Below are positions 28,120 to 37,180 of a stretch of 64,000 nt of DNA, in pieces (the stretch's first letter is position 1; every line of letters starts with the position of its first letter). The position numbers were made by a program, and so were the translations under genes. Under the pieces are notes generated by a model. The model did no database searches. It was not told the origin of the DNA and was given only the letters and a program-made list of their open reading frames with translations. Origin of the DNA: Shewanella marisflavi (GTDB taxonomy: Bacteria; Pseudomonadota; Gammaproteobacteria; Enterobacterales; Shewanellaceae); NCBI RefSeq assembly GCF_023283925.1, contig NZ_JAKIKX010000012.1, positions 1 through 64,000 of the forward strand. Direction: 5' to 3'.

Positions 28120-28426
28120 AGTATCTCCTACTTATTGTTATTATTCCTTGGTTAGATTGCACTGCCGTACCAGATATGCAATGTGAAATCTGGCCAACAA
28201 ATTATTAACATCTGTATTAATCAGTAGCTTAGTTTAGTTTTTAAACAGTTGTTTGAGATAAAAACTAAAGAAAACAAGCTGGTGCGCAAATTATTAAAAC
28301 GCTGGAAATCTGGCTGGTTAACTGGTAGGAGCTGTTGAGTGAGTTGCATTAATTAGCGGGGGGCTGGTTGGCATAAGGTTTGATGTGGCCGAAGGCGCTG
28401 CTAGCGTCGCCTCGGCCCAAGTGATC
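28120..28426. other. Intergenic region upstream of the beta-helix gene
   Basis: It should hold the promoter of the beta-helix gene and the 3' end of the tesA transcript. A GC-rich stem with one bulge (28387-28417) follows tesA but has no T run. The part at 28190-28300 is AT-rich. No operator was recognised. Confidence 0.5.
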
Positions 28427-29077
28427 CTATTGGCTATCTGTCTGCGTATTGATCAGCCAAGGGTGGAGAAAGTCGGCGATTTGCGGCTGCGCCTGTTCAT
28501 TTGGATGTATGCCATCGGCCTGCATCAATTCTGGGTGAATAGCGATCTGTGTCATGAAGAAGGGCACCAGCGTAATGCCATGCTCGCTGGCAAGCTCTTC
28601 GTAGACCTGGGTAAATTGTTTTGCGTAGCGTGGGCCATAGTTAGGCGGCACCATCACCTCGCTTAGCAATACTTTGGCTCCAGAAGCCTTTGCCAATTGG
28701 ATCATTTTTGTAAGATTATTTTTCAATTGCTTAGGTGCGAATCCGCGCAGGCCATCGTTTCCGCCCAGTTCGATAAAGACCAGCTTGGCCTGGGTAGATT
28801 CCAGCAGGGCAGGGAGTCGGCGCAGTCCTCCGGCCGAGGTTTCACCACTAACAGAACCATTGATAATGGTGATATCCGGTGTTTGTTGCTGCAACAAATA
28901 GACCCAGGACTTCTCTTGCTCCATGCCGTAGCCTGCGCTTAGGCTATCACCTAAGATCAATATCGGGTTAGCATGGGCTTGGGGGAGCAAGAATAAAACG
29001 AGCAGGCCAGAGATGCGGATAAGCTGGCTTAAGCGACGAAGCGAGAAGGAATATATGTTAAAAAATAGTGCTATCAA
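28427..29077 (-). CDS. tesA: Acyl-CoA thioesterase I / arylesterase TesA
   Basis: A 216-aa periplasmic SGNH hydrolase. Block I GDSLSAGYGM, block III GGNDGLRG and block V DGIHPN give the Ser, Asn and Asp/His of the family. A signal peptide ends at PQAHA. The only usable start is TTG at 29077, which makes the gene overlap the divergent ybbA start by 23 bases; a non-standard later start cannot be excluded. Divergence from ybbA-ybbP is the same as in E. coli. Confidence 0.9.
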   Translation of the reverse strand: MIALFFNIYSFSLRRLSQLIRISGLLVLFLLPQAHANPILILGDSLSAGYGMEQEKSWVYLLQQQTPDITIINGSVSGETSAGGLRRLPALLESTQAKLVFIELGGNDGLRGFAPKQLKNNLTKMIQLAKASGAKVLLSEVMVPPNYGPRYAKQFTQVYEELASEHGITLVPFFMTQIAIHPELMQADGIHPNEQAQPQIADFLHPWLINTQTDSQ

Positions 29078-29771
29078 GGTCAGTGATCTCTATAAATCGG
29101 TAACTACCCAAGAGGGAGAGCTTACTATCCTCAATGGCATCAACATGGATGTCAAGTCGGGAGACAGTGTGGCCATATTGGGGCCATCGGGTTCCGGTAA
29201 GTCCACTTTACTTGGATTGTTAGCGGCGCTTGATTCGCCGACCTCGGGTGAGATCATGCTCGATGGTGTCGCCCTGAAAGGACTGGATGAAGAAGGCAAG
29301 GCGGCGCTGCGTAAACAGAAAGTCAGCTTTATTTTTCAATCTTTTATGTTAGTCGATACCCTTAATGCTCTTGAGAATGTGATGCTACCGGCTGAGCTCT
29401 CGGGTGTTGCCAATGCAAAACAGAAGGCGCAGCAGATGCTGCAGCGCGTAGGATTAAGTCACAGGCTCAATCACTTTCCTAACCAACTCTCCGGTGGTGA
29501 ACAGCAGCGCGTGGCCATCGCCAGAGCCTTTATCAGTGAACCTAAGGTGCTGTTTGCCGATGAGCCCACAGGCAATTTAGATGGCGCCAATAGCGATAAG
29601 GTGGCCGATATGTTGTTTGATCTTAATCGTGAGAGCGACACCACCTTAGTACTGGTGACTCATGATCTGCAGCTGGCTAATCGTTGTCAGCGACGTTTTA
29701 ACATGCAAGCAGGAAAACTAAGCGAGGCGCATGACAGTCGAGAGCCTCAGAGCGCAGCGGAGGCGAGTTAA
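29055..29771 (+). CDS. ybbA: ABC transporter ATP-binding protein YbbA-like
   Basis: A 238-aa ATPase of the LolD/MacB group. The Walker A GPSGSGKST, signature LSGGEQQRVAIARA, Walker B VLFADEPTG and switch His (VTHD) are all present. The start ATG 29055 follows AGAAGGA; a longer in-frame start at 29013 would lie inside tesA. The stop overlaps the ATG of the permease gene (TAATG), showing tight coupling. The family commonly works with FtsX-like permeases on envelope lipids or lipoproteins; the substrate is unknown. Confidence 0.9.
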   Translation: MLKNSAIKVSDLYKSVTTQEGELTILNGINMDVKSGDSVAILGPSGSGKSTLLGLLAALDSPTSGEIMLDGVALKGLDEEGKAALRKQKVSFIFQSFMLVDTLNALENVMLPAELSGVANAKQKAQQMLQRVGLSHRLNHFPNQLSGGEQQRVAIARAFISEPKVLFADEPTGNLDGANSDKVADMLFDLNRESDTTLVLVTHDLQLANRCQRRFNMQAGKLSEAHDSREPQSAAEAS

Positions 29772-32221
29772 TGGAATCTCGCATCGCATGGAAGTTATTT
29801 AAGCGCGAGCTGCTTCAGGGGCAGTTGTTACTCATCATCTTGGCAATCACCCTGGCTGTTCTGTCGGTAACTGGCCTGGCGCGGGTCAGTGAGCGCTTGC
29901 AGCTGGCCATCAATGGTCAGGCATCAAAATTTATCGCCGCCGATCGCATTATTAATTCCCCGGTCCCCTTGGATAAACAGATCCTAACGCAGGCCGAGTC
30001 CCTGGGGCTAAGGCACGCGGCCAGCATGCAGTTTAACTCCATGGCCTACGCCGGTGATGCCTTTCAGCTGATAACCGTCAGGGCCGTAGACGACAATTAC
30101 CCCTTAAAAGGGGTGATAGAGCTGGGTGATGGGCCAACCGATAGGTTACCAGAGGCAGATGCTATTTGGTATGAGACGCGTCTTGGGGGCATCCTGGGGT
30201 ATCCTGAGCGCCTTGAGGTGGGCAATGCCGAGTTTAGCCTGAGCGCCGAGATCGCCAGATTACCAGATGCAGGCTTTAACCCCTTCGCTTCTTCGCCCGT
30301 AGTGTTAATGCGCCTCGCAGATGTCGAAAAAACAGGGGTGATCCAACCGGGAAGCCGGGTAAGTTATATCCATCAATTTACCGGAGACAGTGGCCAGCTT
30401 AAGGCGTTTGAAGATGCGGTCAAGCCGCTGCTCAACAACAGTCAGAGTTGGGTCGATGTTCAATCGGGAGATTCACCAATTGCGGGGGCCGTTAAACGGG
30501 CTGAGCGCTTCTTGTTGCTGGCGAGTCTATTGGGTATTGCACTGGCCTGCGCCGCAATAGGCATTGCCGCACAGCGTTACTGTCAGCGTCACTTTGACGT
30601 GGTGGCCATGCTAAAAACCTTTGGTGCATCGAGCAGACAAATCCGCATTCTCTTTGGCTTGCATCTGCTGTTTGTCACTCTAATGGGGATAGCCTTGGGT
30701 CTGTTTGGCGGCTTCTTATTGGACTCCTTGATCACTGCGTATCTGCCGGCTTCTATTTCTGCTTATTCGCCGCCGTTATTTCGGCCTATTGCGCTAGGTA
30801 TCGCCACCGGCCTTATTTCGGCCTTTATGTTTTCGGCTTATCCGTTAATGCGTCTGCTGGCCATTCCCCCTTTGCGGGTGTTACAGCGTCAGCTAGAGGG
30901 GATTCAGCTTGGCATGTGGCTGCACTTGGTGCTTAGTCTGTCGGCGATGGCGCTACTGGGTTATCTTTACTCACAAAGCCTGGTGTTGACCCTGACCGTG
31001 GTTGCCGCCGTGATGTTGCTCGGTGTCTTGCTAAGCCTGTTTGGTTTCCTGTTGATTCGCGCTGGTCACAGTGTAGGTATGAAGACTACAAATCCGATGC
31101 AATTGGCATTGGCTGGTTTAAGACGACGGGCCAGGCAAAATGCGGTGCAGCTGGTAGGTTTTAGCAGCGCATTGGTATTGCTGCTCACCATTATCGCCCT
31201 CAGACAAGATCTGCTTGATGAGTGGCATAAACAGTTGCCAGAGCAGTCACCGAACTATTTTCTGGTGAATATTGCTCCAGAGGAGCAGGAACCGATAGAA
31301 GCGTACTTCAGGGCAAATCAGGTTAAAGCGACCGATATCTATCCGGTGATACGTGGCCGCTTGGTGGAGATTAATGGCGAGACCTTGATCTCGGCCGCTC
31401 AGGCAGAGGAAGGCGTCGAGGGCCGAGTGGGTATTTCTCGTGAACTCAATCTGACCTGGCGAACCTCGTTACCACCCAATAATGAACTGATATCAGGACA
31501 TTTTAATCAGTCGGCCAATGAGGTGTCGGTAGAGTCCGGGGTGGCCGAACGTTTGGGGGTTGGGCTTGGAGACGAGCTGACCTATGTTATCGACAATCAG
31601 CCTCTTACGGTAAAGATTGCCAGTATTCGTACCGTCCACTGGGAGACGATGCAGCCTAACTTCTTTATGATTTTCCATCCTGAGGCCTTGGCACCTTTTG
31701 CCTATACCTCTATGGCTAGCTTCTATCTGGATGAGAGTCAGAAATCTTTGGTGCTTGGTTTGATCAAAGGTTTTCCGACCGTGTCCATCATAGATGTGGG
31801 CGCTATGGTGAAGCAATTAAGGCAGATAATCGATCAGGTCTCTCTGTCACTAACCTTGGTATTAGTCTTGGTGTTACTGGCCAGCAGCTTAGTGATGATT
31901 GCTCAGACCGAAGCGGGAATGGCGACTCGTCAGCGTGAATTGGCGGTGCTGAGAACCTTTGGCGCCTCGGGTTGGCTGCTGAGAATGGCCACGGCACTCG
32001 AGTTTGCATTGCTTGGCCTGATTGCCGGTCTGCTGGCGGCGATCGTCGCGGAATTTACCATCTATCTGTTAAAGACTCAGGTATTTGAGCTGGTGGTCTA
32101 TATGCACTGGGATTGGTGGCTATTAGCGCCCCTGTCTGGGGCGGCTATCGTGGCGCTGCTGGGGACCTGGCGATGTCGTCAGTTATTACAGAAATCTTGC
32201 CGACAACTCTTGCAAGGCTAA
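29771..32221 (+). CDS. ybbP: FtsX-like ABC permease YbbP-like
   Basis: An 816-aa permease with about 10 transmembrane helices arranged as two FtsX-type units (around residues 240-400 and 685-800) plus large periplasmic loops, matching YbbP in length. It partners the ATPase encoded just upstream with a 1-base stop/start overlap. The N-terminal helix (LLLIILAITLAVLSVTGLA) precedes the first periplasmic domain. No intrinsic terminator is obvious before the convergent yfcH gene. Confidence 0.88.
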   Translation: MESRIAWKLFKRELLQGQLLLIILAITLAVLSVTGLARVSERLQLAINGQASKFIAADRIINSPVPLDKQILTQAESLGLRHAASMQFNSMAYAGDAFQLITVRAVDDNYPLKGVIELGDGPTDRLPEADAIWYETRLGGILGYPERLEVGNAEFSLSAEIARLPDAGFNPFASSPVVLMRLADVEKTGVIQPGSRVSYIHQFTGDSGQLKAFEDAVKPLLNNSQSWVDVQSGDSPIAGAVKRAERFLLLASLLGIALACAAIGIAAQRYCQRHFDVVAMLKTFGASSRQIRILFGLHLLFVTLMGIALGLFGGFLLDSLITAYLPASISAYSPPLFRPIALGIATGLISAFMFSAYPLMRLLAIPPLRVLQRQLEGIQLGMWLHLVLSLSAMALLGYLYSQSLVLTLTVVAAVMLLGVLLSLFGFLLIRAGHSVGMKTTNPMQLALAGLRRRARQNAVQLVGFSSALVLLLTIIALRQDLLDEWHKQLPEQSPNYFLVNIAPEEQEPIEAYFRANQVKATDIYPVIRGRLVEINGETLISAAQAEEGVEGRVGISRELNLTWRTSLPPNNELISGHFNQSANEVSVESGVAERLGVGLGDELTYVIDNQPLTVKIASIRTVHWETMQPNFFMIFHPEALAPFAYTSMASFYLDESQKSLVLGLIKGFPTVSIIDVGAMVKQLRQIIDQVSLSLTLVLVLVLLASSLVMIAQTEAGMATRQRELAVLRTFGASGWLLRMATALEFALLGLIAGLLAAIVAEFTIYLLKTQVFELVVYMHWDWWLLAPLSGAAIVALLGTWRCRQLLQKSCRQLLQG

Positions 32222-32247
32222 GCACTCATATCTTGCAAAGCTGAGCA

Positions 32248-33168
32248 TTAAGAATCAAACAGGTTGCTCAGGGCTTCATTCAGGTGGGTAAAACGGAAAC
32301 TAAAACCCGCCTGGGTGAGCCGATCAGGGTAGACATATTGCCCCTCTAATAGCAGCTGTGACATCTCGCCTAACGCCAAATTGAGCACTACTCCCGGCAT
32401 GGGGATTAGGGTGGGCCGGCTCAATGCTGTGCCTAATGCGTTGGTGAATTCACGGTTGCTAACAGGGTTAGGGGCGGTGGCATTATAGATCCCCTCGCAC
32501 TCTGAGTGGCTAAGCAAAAATAGTATGAGGGCGACAAGATCATCCCTGTGGATCCAGCTCATGCCTTGCTGGCCAGAGCCTACTACGCCGCCAGCCCCTA
32601 ATTTGAAGGGCAGTAACATCTTTTTCAGTGCGCCACCATTTAGGCCAAGTACCAAGCCGATGCGAATGACGCAGACTCGGGTGATTCCTTGGCAATCCAG
32701 CGCCAACTCTTCCCATTTAGCGCAGACGCTGTGGGGGAATTTTTCGTCATTACCTGTGTCTTTAAAATGGGCGAGATCGAAAGATTCGTTTAAGTGAACC
32801 TGTTTGTCGTGATCGCCATAGATGCCAATGGCCGAGCCGCTGATGAATACCTTAGGTGGCGTCTTACTCGCCTCGAAGAGTTTGGCTAAGCGGGAGGTAA
32901 TATCCCAGCGACTGTCACAGATCTTTTGCTTTTGCTCTAGGCTCCAGCGTTTATCGGCAATGGGTTCACCGGCTAGGTTTATCACGGCATCGAAGCCGTC
33001 GAGATTACTCAGGGCGCCTAAATTTCCCAGTAACTTATGCTGATTACCGAGTGCCAGGTGGGCTTTTCCGGCTGACCGCGTCAGTAAGGTGAGTTCGTGC
33101 TCGGTTTCTAAGGCCTTGACTAAGGCCTTTCCGATAAATCCTGTGCCACCCGTGATCAAAATCCGCAT
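32248..33168 (-). CDS. yfcH: TIGR01777-type NAD-dependent epimerase YfcH
   Basis: A 306-aa extended SDR fold protein. The N-terminal nucleotide motif GGTGFIG is at residues 7-13; NLAGEPIADKRW near 65-76 and the C-terminal DUF1731-like end are typical of YfcH. The substrate is unknown. It follows folX on the same strand, the same pairing as in E. coli, with a 120-bp gap. Function in cell division has been proposed for distant members but is not shown here. Confidence 0.88.
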   Translation of the reverse strand: MRILITGGTGFIGKALVKALETEHELTLLTRSAGKAHLALGNQHKLLGNLGALSNLDGFDAVINLAGEPIADKRWSLEQKQKICDSRWDITSRLAKLFEASKTPPKVFISGSAIGIYGDHDKQVHLNESFDLAHFKDTGNDEKFPHSVCAKWEELALDCQGITRVCVIRIGLVLGLNGGALKKMLLPFKLGAGGVVGSGQQGMSWIHRDDLVALILFLLSHSECEGIYNATAPNPVSNREFTNALGTALSRPTLIPMPGVVLNLALGEMSQLLLEGQYVYPDRLTQAGFSFRFTHLNEALSNLFDS

Positions 33169-33288
33169 GCCGACTCCATTTTTTTAGGGGATATCAAAAA
33201 TATACACTATAGATGGCAATTAGGATCATTTTTGGCGCTGAAATTCAGCCGCTTAACTCGTCTCTGTGTTTACTTATCAGAGAGCCTT

Positions 33289-33654
33289 TTATGACTTCTG
33301 ATAACACAGCTGCATTGAGACAGAGTCGGCAAACCTCAAGGCATGGGGTTTGTCTATCTCTACCGAGGCAAAATCGACCCATTCATGATCGCTGGCGATA
33401 CTTAACACCTGATCGGTAAGGTGTTCGAGCAATGAGAAGCGATTGTTTTCAACTAAAGCAATGATTTTTTTCGTTATCGTGCGATAATTCAAGGCGTCTT
33501 GCATATTATCACTGTTGCGTGCCTTAGTGGCGCAATAGTGGATTTCGGCGTTAATGGTGACGTCCTGTTTGTTATTGATCTCATCTTCCTTAATTCCTAT
33601 GTAGGTGCGAAGACGTAGGTTTTTAATTCGAATGATGGCGATTTCGGGTTTCAT
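33289..33654 (-). CDS. folX: Dihydroneopterin triphosphate 2'-epimerase FolX
   Basis: A 121-aa member of the FolB/FolX family; the E-IGI-EDE (TYIGIKEDEINNKQD) and LLEHLTD segments are typical. FolX rather than FolB is suggested by the neighbouring yfcH, the same arrangement as in E. coli. FolX epimerises dihydroneopterin triphosphate and is dispensable in E. coli. There is no obvious ribosome-binding site beyond AACGCCT; the start gives the family's usual length. Confidence 0.85.
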   Translation of the reverse strand: MKPEIAIIRIKNLRLRTYIGIKEDEINNKQDVTINAEIHYCATKARNSDNMQDALNYRTITKKIIALVENNRFSLLEHLTDQVLSIASDHEWVDFASVEIDKPHALRFADSVSMQLCYQKS

Positions 33655-33729
33655 AGGCGTTATTTTAGTTGTGAATTATTTAAGTTAAGCCTATCAATAT
33701 AATGGGTAATTCAGAAGGACTTTATTTAA

Positions 33730-34809
33730 ATGACTCGATTTGAAAATCAAGGGGTCGCGTTTAAAGGCTTTGCCATCATGGCGTTTATCGTCGTGATATT
33801 GGCAGGGATAAAAGCCGCAAGCCCAATTGTTGTTCCCTTTGTACTGTCGGCATTTATCGCTGTGATCTGTAATCCGGCGATCAATGGTATGACACGGCTT
33901 AAGCTACCACGAGCATTGGCTGTGGCCATTATGATGGTTTTTATCGTCTTGATGGGGCTCTGGTTGGCCTCTCTCGTGGGCAGCTCTATCAATGAGTTTT
34001 CTCGTCAGCTGCCTCAGTATCGAGATCAGTTGGTGGAGCAGTTTGCCTGGGTCTTAACCAAGCTACAGGCGCTAAATATCGAAGTCTCTAAAGAGCAGGT
34101 TTTGGCCTATTTCGATCCAGGTATCGCCTTGTCGATGACCACTAATATGCTGTCGAGTGTCGGCGGTGTGATGGCCAATCTGTTTTTAATCATATTGACC
34201 GTAGTGTTTATGTTGTTTGAAGCTCAGGATCTGCCAAAGAAGTTACACTATGCCTTGGACGATCCCGACATGCGCATCAAGCAGATAGATAAGTTTTTGC
34301 ATTCGGTTAACCAGTACATGGTGATCAAAACTTTAGTCAGTCTGGGAACCGGCGTTGTCGTAGGGATTGCGCTGACACTTATCGGAGTTGATTACGCCTT
34401 GCTCTGGGCTGTGGTGGCTTTTCTGTTTAACTATATTCCCAATATAGGTTCGATTATCGCGGCAATTCCCCCTGTGCTGCTGGCTTTTATTCAACTTGGT
34501 CCTGCAGCCGCGGGCGGCACAGCGCTACTCTATTTGGCGACCAATACCGTGATGGGCAATATTGTTGAGCCTAAGTATATGGGACGTGGCCTAGGGCTCT
34601 CGACCTTAGTGGTGTTTCTCTCGTTGATTTTTTGGGGATGGTTGCTGGGTTCTGTGGGTATGCTGCTATCTGTTCCCTTAACCATGATCGTCAAGATAGC
34701 GCTAGAGTCGAGCCAGAGCGGTGGTTGGCTGGCCATTTTGCTTGCCGATCGCGTCGACGAGTCGCTGTTGAGTTCTGACCAAAATACTGCATCAAATGCA
34801 GATAATTAA
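33730..34809 (+). CDS. AI-2E family transporter (PerM-like)
   Basis: A 359-aa integral membrane protein of the AI-2E exporter/PerM family, with about eight hydrophobic segments and the conserved central pattern FNYIPNIGSIIAAIPP (about 237-252) and NIVEPKYMGRGLGLS (about 277-291). Members include the autoinducer-2 exporter TqsA and Na+/H+ antiporters, so substrate cannot be assigned. It is followed after 27 bases by a methyltransferase gene on the same strand. Confidence 0.87.
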   Translation: MTRFENQGVAFKGFAIMAFIVVILAGIKAASPIVVPFVLSAFIAVICNPAINGMTRLKLPRALAVAIMMVFIVLMGLWLASLVGSSINEFSRQLPQYRDQLVEQFAWVLTKLQALNIEVSKEQVLAYFDPGIALSMTTNMLSSVGGVMANLFLIILTVVFMLFEAQDLPKKLHYALDDPDMRIKQIDKFLHSVNQYMVIKTLVSLGTGVVVGIALTLIGVDYALLWAVVAFLFNYIPNIGSIIAAIPPVLLAFIQLGPAAAGGTALLYLATNTVMGNIVEPKYMGRGLGLSTLVVFLSLIFWGWLLGSVGMLLSVPLTMIVKIALESSQSGGWLAILLADRVDESLLSSDQNTASNADN

Positions 34810-34836
34810 TCTTTTTATACAGGTATATAGTGTTAC

Positions 34837-35748
34837 ATGGAGTCATTTAAGCAAGCATTACAGCACATAGGGTTTTCCGGTGAGGCCGAGCGACTGTTTC
34901 ATGGTCGCGGCGGTCGATATGAGGGGGCCGAACATTTGTGTCTCGACTGGTTTCCGCCTGTGTTGTTGCTTACCAGTTTCAAAGAGATCGACCAAGAGGC
35001 CTTGGATTCGCTGACCGAGGCTATTCATGAGCGCTGGGTGGCACTCATGGGCGAGCAGGCTTTTAACTTAGTGTTTCAGCACAGATGTGCCGGGCAAACT
35101 CAAACTCATATGTTAAAGGGGGCGGTGCCTGAGCCTCATCTGGTCGTTGAGAACGGCGCACGCTTTCAGGTCCATCTGCTGCGTGGGCAAAATCATGGCC
35201 TGTTTTTAGATATGCGCGCCGGTCGTGCCTGGGTCAAAAAACATGCGGCCCAGGCCAATGTATTAAATCTGTTTGCTTATACCTGTGGATTTTCCGTGAT
35301 GGCGCTACAAGGTGGTGCCGATCAAGTGGTTAATATCGATATGAGTAAAGGGGCGCTGGCCATAGGTAAGCAGAATCATCTGCTCAATGAACTGCCACAC
35401 GGCGCTCGTTTTTTAGGGCATGATATTTTTAAATCTTGGGGCAAGTTAACTAAGATGGGGCCTTATGATTTGATCATTGCCGATCCGCCGAGTAATCAGC
35501 GAGGTAGCTTTGTTGCGACTAAGGATTATGCCCGCCTGCTGCGTCGACTGCCTCAGCTTTTATCTCCAACAGGAGAGGTGTTGCTGTGTCTTAATGCCCC
35601 TGAGTTGGGGATCGACTTTCTAAAAGATCAGGTGGCGGAGCAGAGTCCGACTTTAGAGTTTGTTGAACAATTGGCGAACCCCGAAGTGTTTCTGGATAAG
35701 GATCCGGATAAGGCGTTAAAGGTACTGCGCTATCGTCAGAGGCAGTAG
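34837..35748 (+). CDS. Class I SAM methyltransferase, RlmI/RlmK-like
   Basis: A 303-aa methyltransferase of the COG1092 type. The SAM region LNLFAYTCGFSVMALQGGA (about 145-163) and the DPPS motif (about 213-216, IIADPPSNQRGSF) match the rRNA m5C/m7G methylase group, but the PUA domain of RlmI is missing. The target, probably rRNA, is unknown. The start ATG 34837 lies 27 bases after the AI-2E gene; the genes likely form one transcript. Confidence 0.8.
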   Translation: MESFKQALQHIGFSGEAERLFHGRGGRYEGAEHLCLDWFPPVLLLTSFKEIDQEALDSLTEAIHERWVALMGEQAFNLVFQHRCAGQTQTHMLKGAVPEPHLVVENGARFQVHLLRGQNHGLFLDMRAGRAWVKKHAAQANVLNLFAYTCGFSVMALQGGADQVVNIDMSKGALAIGKQNHLLNELPHGARFLGHDIFKSWGKLTKMGPYDLIIADPPSNQRGSFVATKDYARLLRRLPQLLSPTGEVLLCLNAPELGIDFLKDQVAEQSPTLEFVEQLANPEVFLDKDPDKALKVLRYRQRQ

Positions 35749-35791
35749 ATGTGAATATGTGGGGCTCATGGGCCAGCCATGAGCAATAAGG

Positions 35792-36016
35792 TTAGTAGCG
35801 GTTAAGCTCCTGAATAAGGGAGTGTCCGTGGGATTCGATAACCTGGGCTATCTGTTGCTGGTCCAGGTTTTTTAATGCCGAAATTTCGTTAAATAGTTTT
35901 TCTTGCACATCAAAGGGCATGGACATCGAGTCCATGAACATATGGATAGATAGGGCATCACCCTGAGTAAACAGGTCGACTAGCCTTTGGGCCTCAAACT
36001 CGATCAGCGTGTTCAT
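35792..36016 (-). CDS. Small hypothetical protein
   Basis: A 74-aa acidic protein that I do not recognise. It has a clear GAGGT ribosome-binding site, no signal peptide or membrane segment, and looks mainly helical. Codon use matches the neighbours. It is convergent with the methyltransferase gene. Confidence 0.65.
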   Translation of the reverse strand: MNTLIEFEAQRLVDLFTQGDALSIHMFMDSMSMPFDVQEKLFNEISALKNLDQQQIAQVIESHGHSLIQELNRY

Positions 36017-36351
36017 TTAAATACCTCACTCCTGCTAGCGCAAACAATTCGCTATTAATTAATTGATAGCAGTTCTCATTTCAGGCATTAGATCATTTTA
36101 TTGTAAACAGAATGTTTTTTAGTTTGTAACGCAGTAAAAAAATGAAAGACTTTCACGCTTACCATTGATAATTGACACTTTTAGCCCTGAATCGGCCGAT
36201 CTGGCTAACAATTCTGAAAGTTTTCTGTAAGTCTTGTTTTTTTAGTGGTACACTTGCCGGCATGAGTTAGCAGATAGTTGCAGCTTATACCCAAGGCAAA
36301 ATGCACCAAATAAAAGCATGCCTGTACCTTACACAAAAATCTGGAGTCGTT
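36017..36351. other. Intergenic region upstream of the candidate 32-aa gene
   Basis: AT-rich sequence between two small divergent genes. It contains promoter-like stretches (for example TTGACAC near 36173 and GTACACTTG near 36249) but no recognised operator or RNA. Confidence 0.4.
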
Positions 36352-36450
36352 ATGGAAGCCCGTGAATACGAGAACGCCTATTATCAAGTACAAGATGACG
36401 TAATTGAGTCATTGCCTGTCGAGATGGATGAAGAAGCGTTTTTGGATTAA
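36352..36450 (+). CDS. Candidate 32-aa acidic protein
   Basis: A short frame, MEAREYENAYYQVQDD at its start and EMDEEAFLD at its end, strongly acidic (about a third Asp/Glu). A well-placed GGAG lies 8 bases before the ATG, and a strong terminator follows 75 bases after the stop. No homologue is recognised from memory. It could be a real small protein or the coding part of a regulatory transcript. Confidence 0.5.
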   Translation: MEAREYENAYYQVQDDVIESLPVEMDEEAFLD

Positions 36451-36523
36451 GGATATATCCAAACTGAGTTTTCACTAGCGTGTCGAGTCTGACTGGGCGC
36501 GTATAAGTTGAGAGTCTTCAGAC

Positions 36524-36554
36524 AAAAAGAGCAGCCACTGGCTGCTTTTTTTTG
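36524..36554 (+). terminator. Terminator after the 32-aa candidate gene
   Basis: GAGCAGCC / GGCTGCTT stem with an ACT loop and eight or more T, the strongest terminator in the local region, so a short rightward transcript is likely. Confidence 0.9.
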
Positions 36555-36629
36555 TGCTCGATAAACATGATTTATCTGGCATCTAAGTCAGTTTTAAAGC
36601 CCGCGAGCCTAGCGAGACAGGCCTTGTTG

Positions 36630-36699
36630 CTCGTAAACCTGAGCTCGTAAACTTGAGCTCGTTAATCTGAGCTCGTTAGCCTAAGCTTGTTTATCTCGG
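36630..36699. repeat. 14-bp tandem repeat, five units
   Basis: Five imperfect 14-bp units, starting with CTCGTAAACCTGAG at 36630, then at 36644, 36658, 36672 and 36686. The first three are closest; the last two are more diverged. They lie between the small-gene terminator and the lipoprotein gene, outside coding sequence. Confidence 0.85.
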
Positions 36700-36748
36700 T
36701 TCTGTGCTTTCGCGATAGGTAGGGTAGGGCGAGGACGGCATAAAAGCA

Positions 36749-37180
36749 CTAGTTGAGATTCCCTTTTTCAGGCAGAATTTCGACGATCAGCCAGCGGTTG
36801 TTGACTTTATGCAGGCGTATGGTGCGGTCGTCTATCCAAGGCTGGCCACCCTTGAGTCCCGTCATCTTCACGATAACCGTGACATCTTTGGTGAATTTAC
36901 GAAAGAAATCGATATCAATCTCTTCAATTTCCAATGTCACGTCCCGCATAGAGAGGTTAAGTACGTGGCGCTGCACCGAGGCGGCAATGTAATAGTGCGA
37001 CAGCACCTTCTGCATGGGTTCATCGACAAATTGCTTGGCTTTATCAACGTCCCGCTCAACGTAGATAGCCCTAAAGAATCCTAGCGATACCTGTTCAGGG
37101 GTCATGACACCTGAGACGGTTTCAGAGTCTGGACTACAGGCAGATAAGAGAAGAATAAAGATAAAAAGTAATTTTTTCAT
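36749..37180 (-). CDS. Small lipoprotein with NTF2-like fold signature
   Basis: A 143-aa lipoprotein: N-terminal MKKLLFIFILLLSAC with lipobox LSAC. The rest (TPEQVSLGFFRAIYVERDVDKA ... NNRWLIVEIL pattern in outline) resembles SnoaL/DUF4878-type NTF2-like periplasmic domains. Function unknown. It stands alone, transcribed leftwards. Confidence 0.7.
   Translation of the reverse strand: MKKLLFIFILLLSACSPDSETVSGVMTPEQVSLGFFRAIYVERDVDKAKQFVDEPMQKVLSHYYIAASVQRHVLNLSMRDVTLEIEEIDIDFFRKFTKDVTVIVKMTGLKGGQPWIDDRTIRLHKVNNRWLIVEILPEKGNLN

Noticed and set aside
36205..36393. 62-codon minus-strand frame
   Set aside because: It overlaps the better supported 32-aa frame on the other strand, has no ribosome-binding site and no recognisable features.
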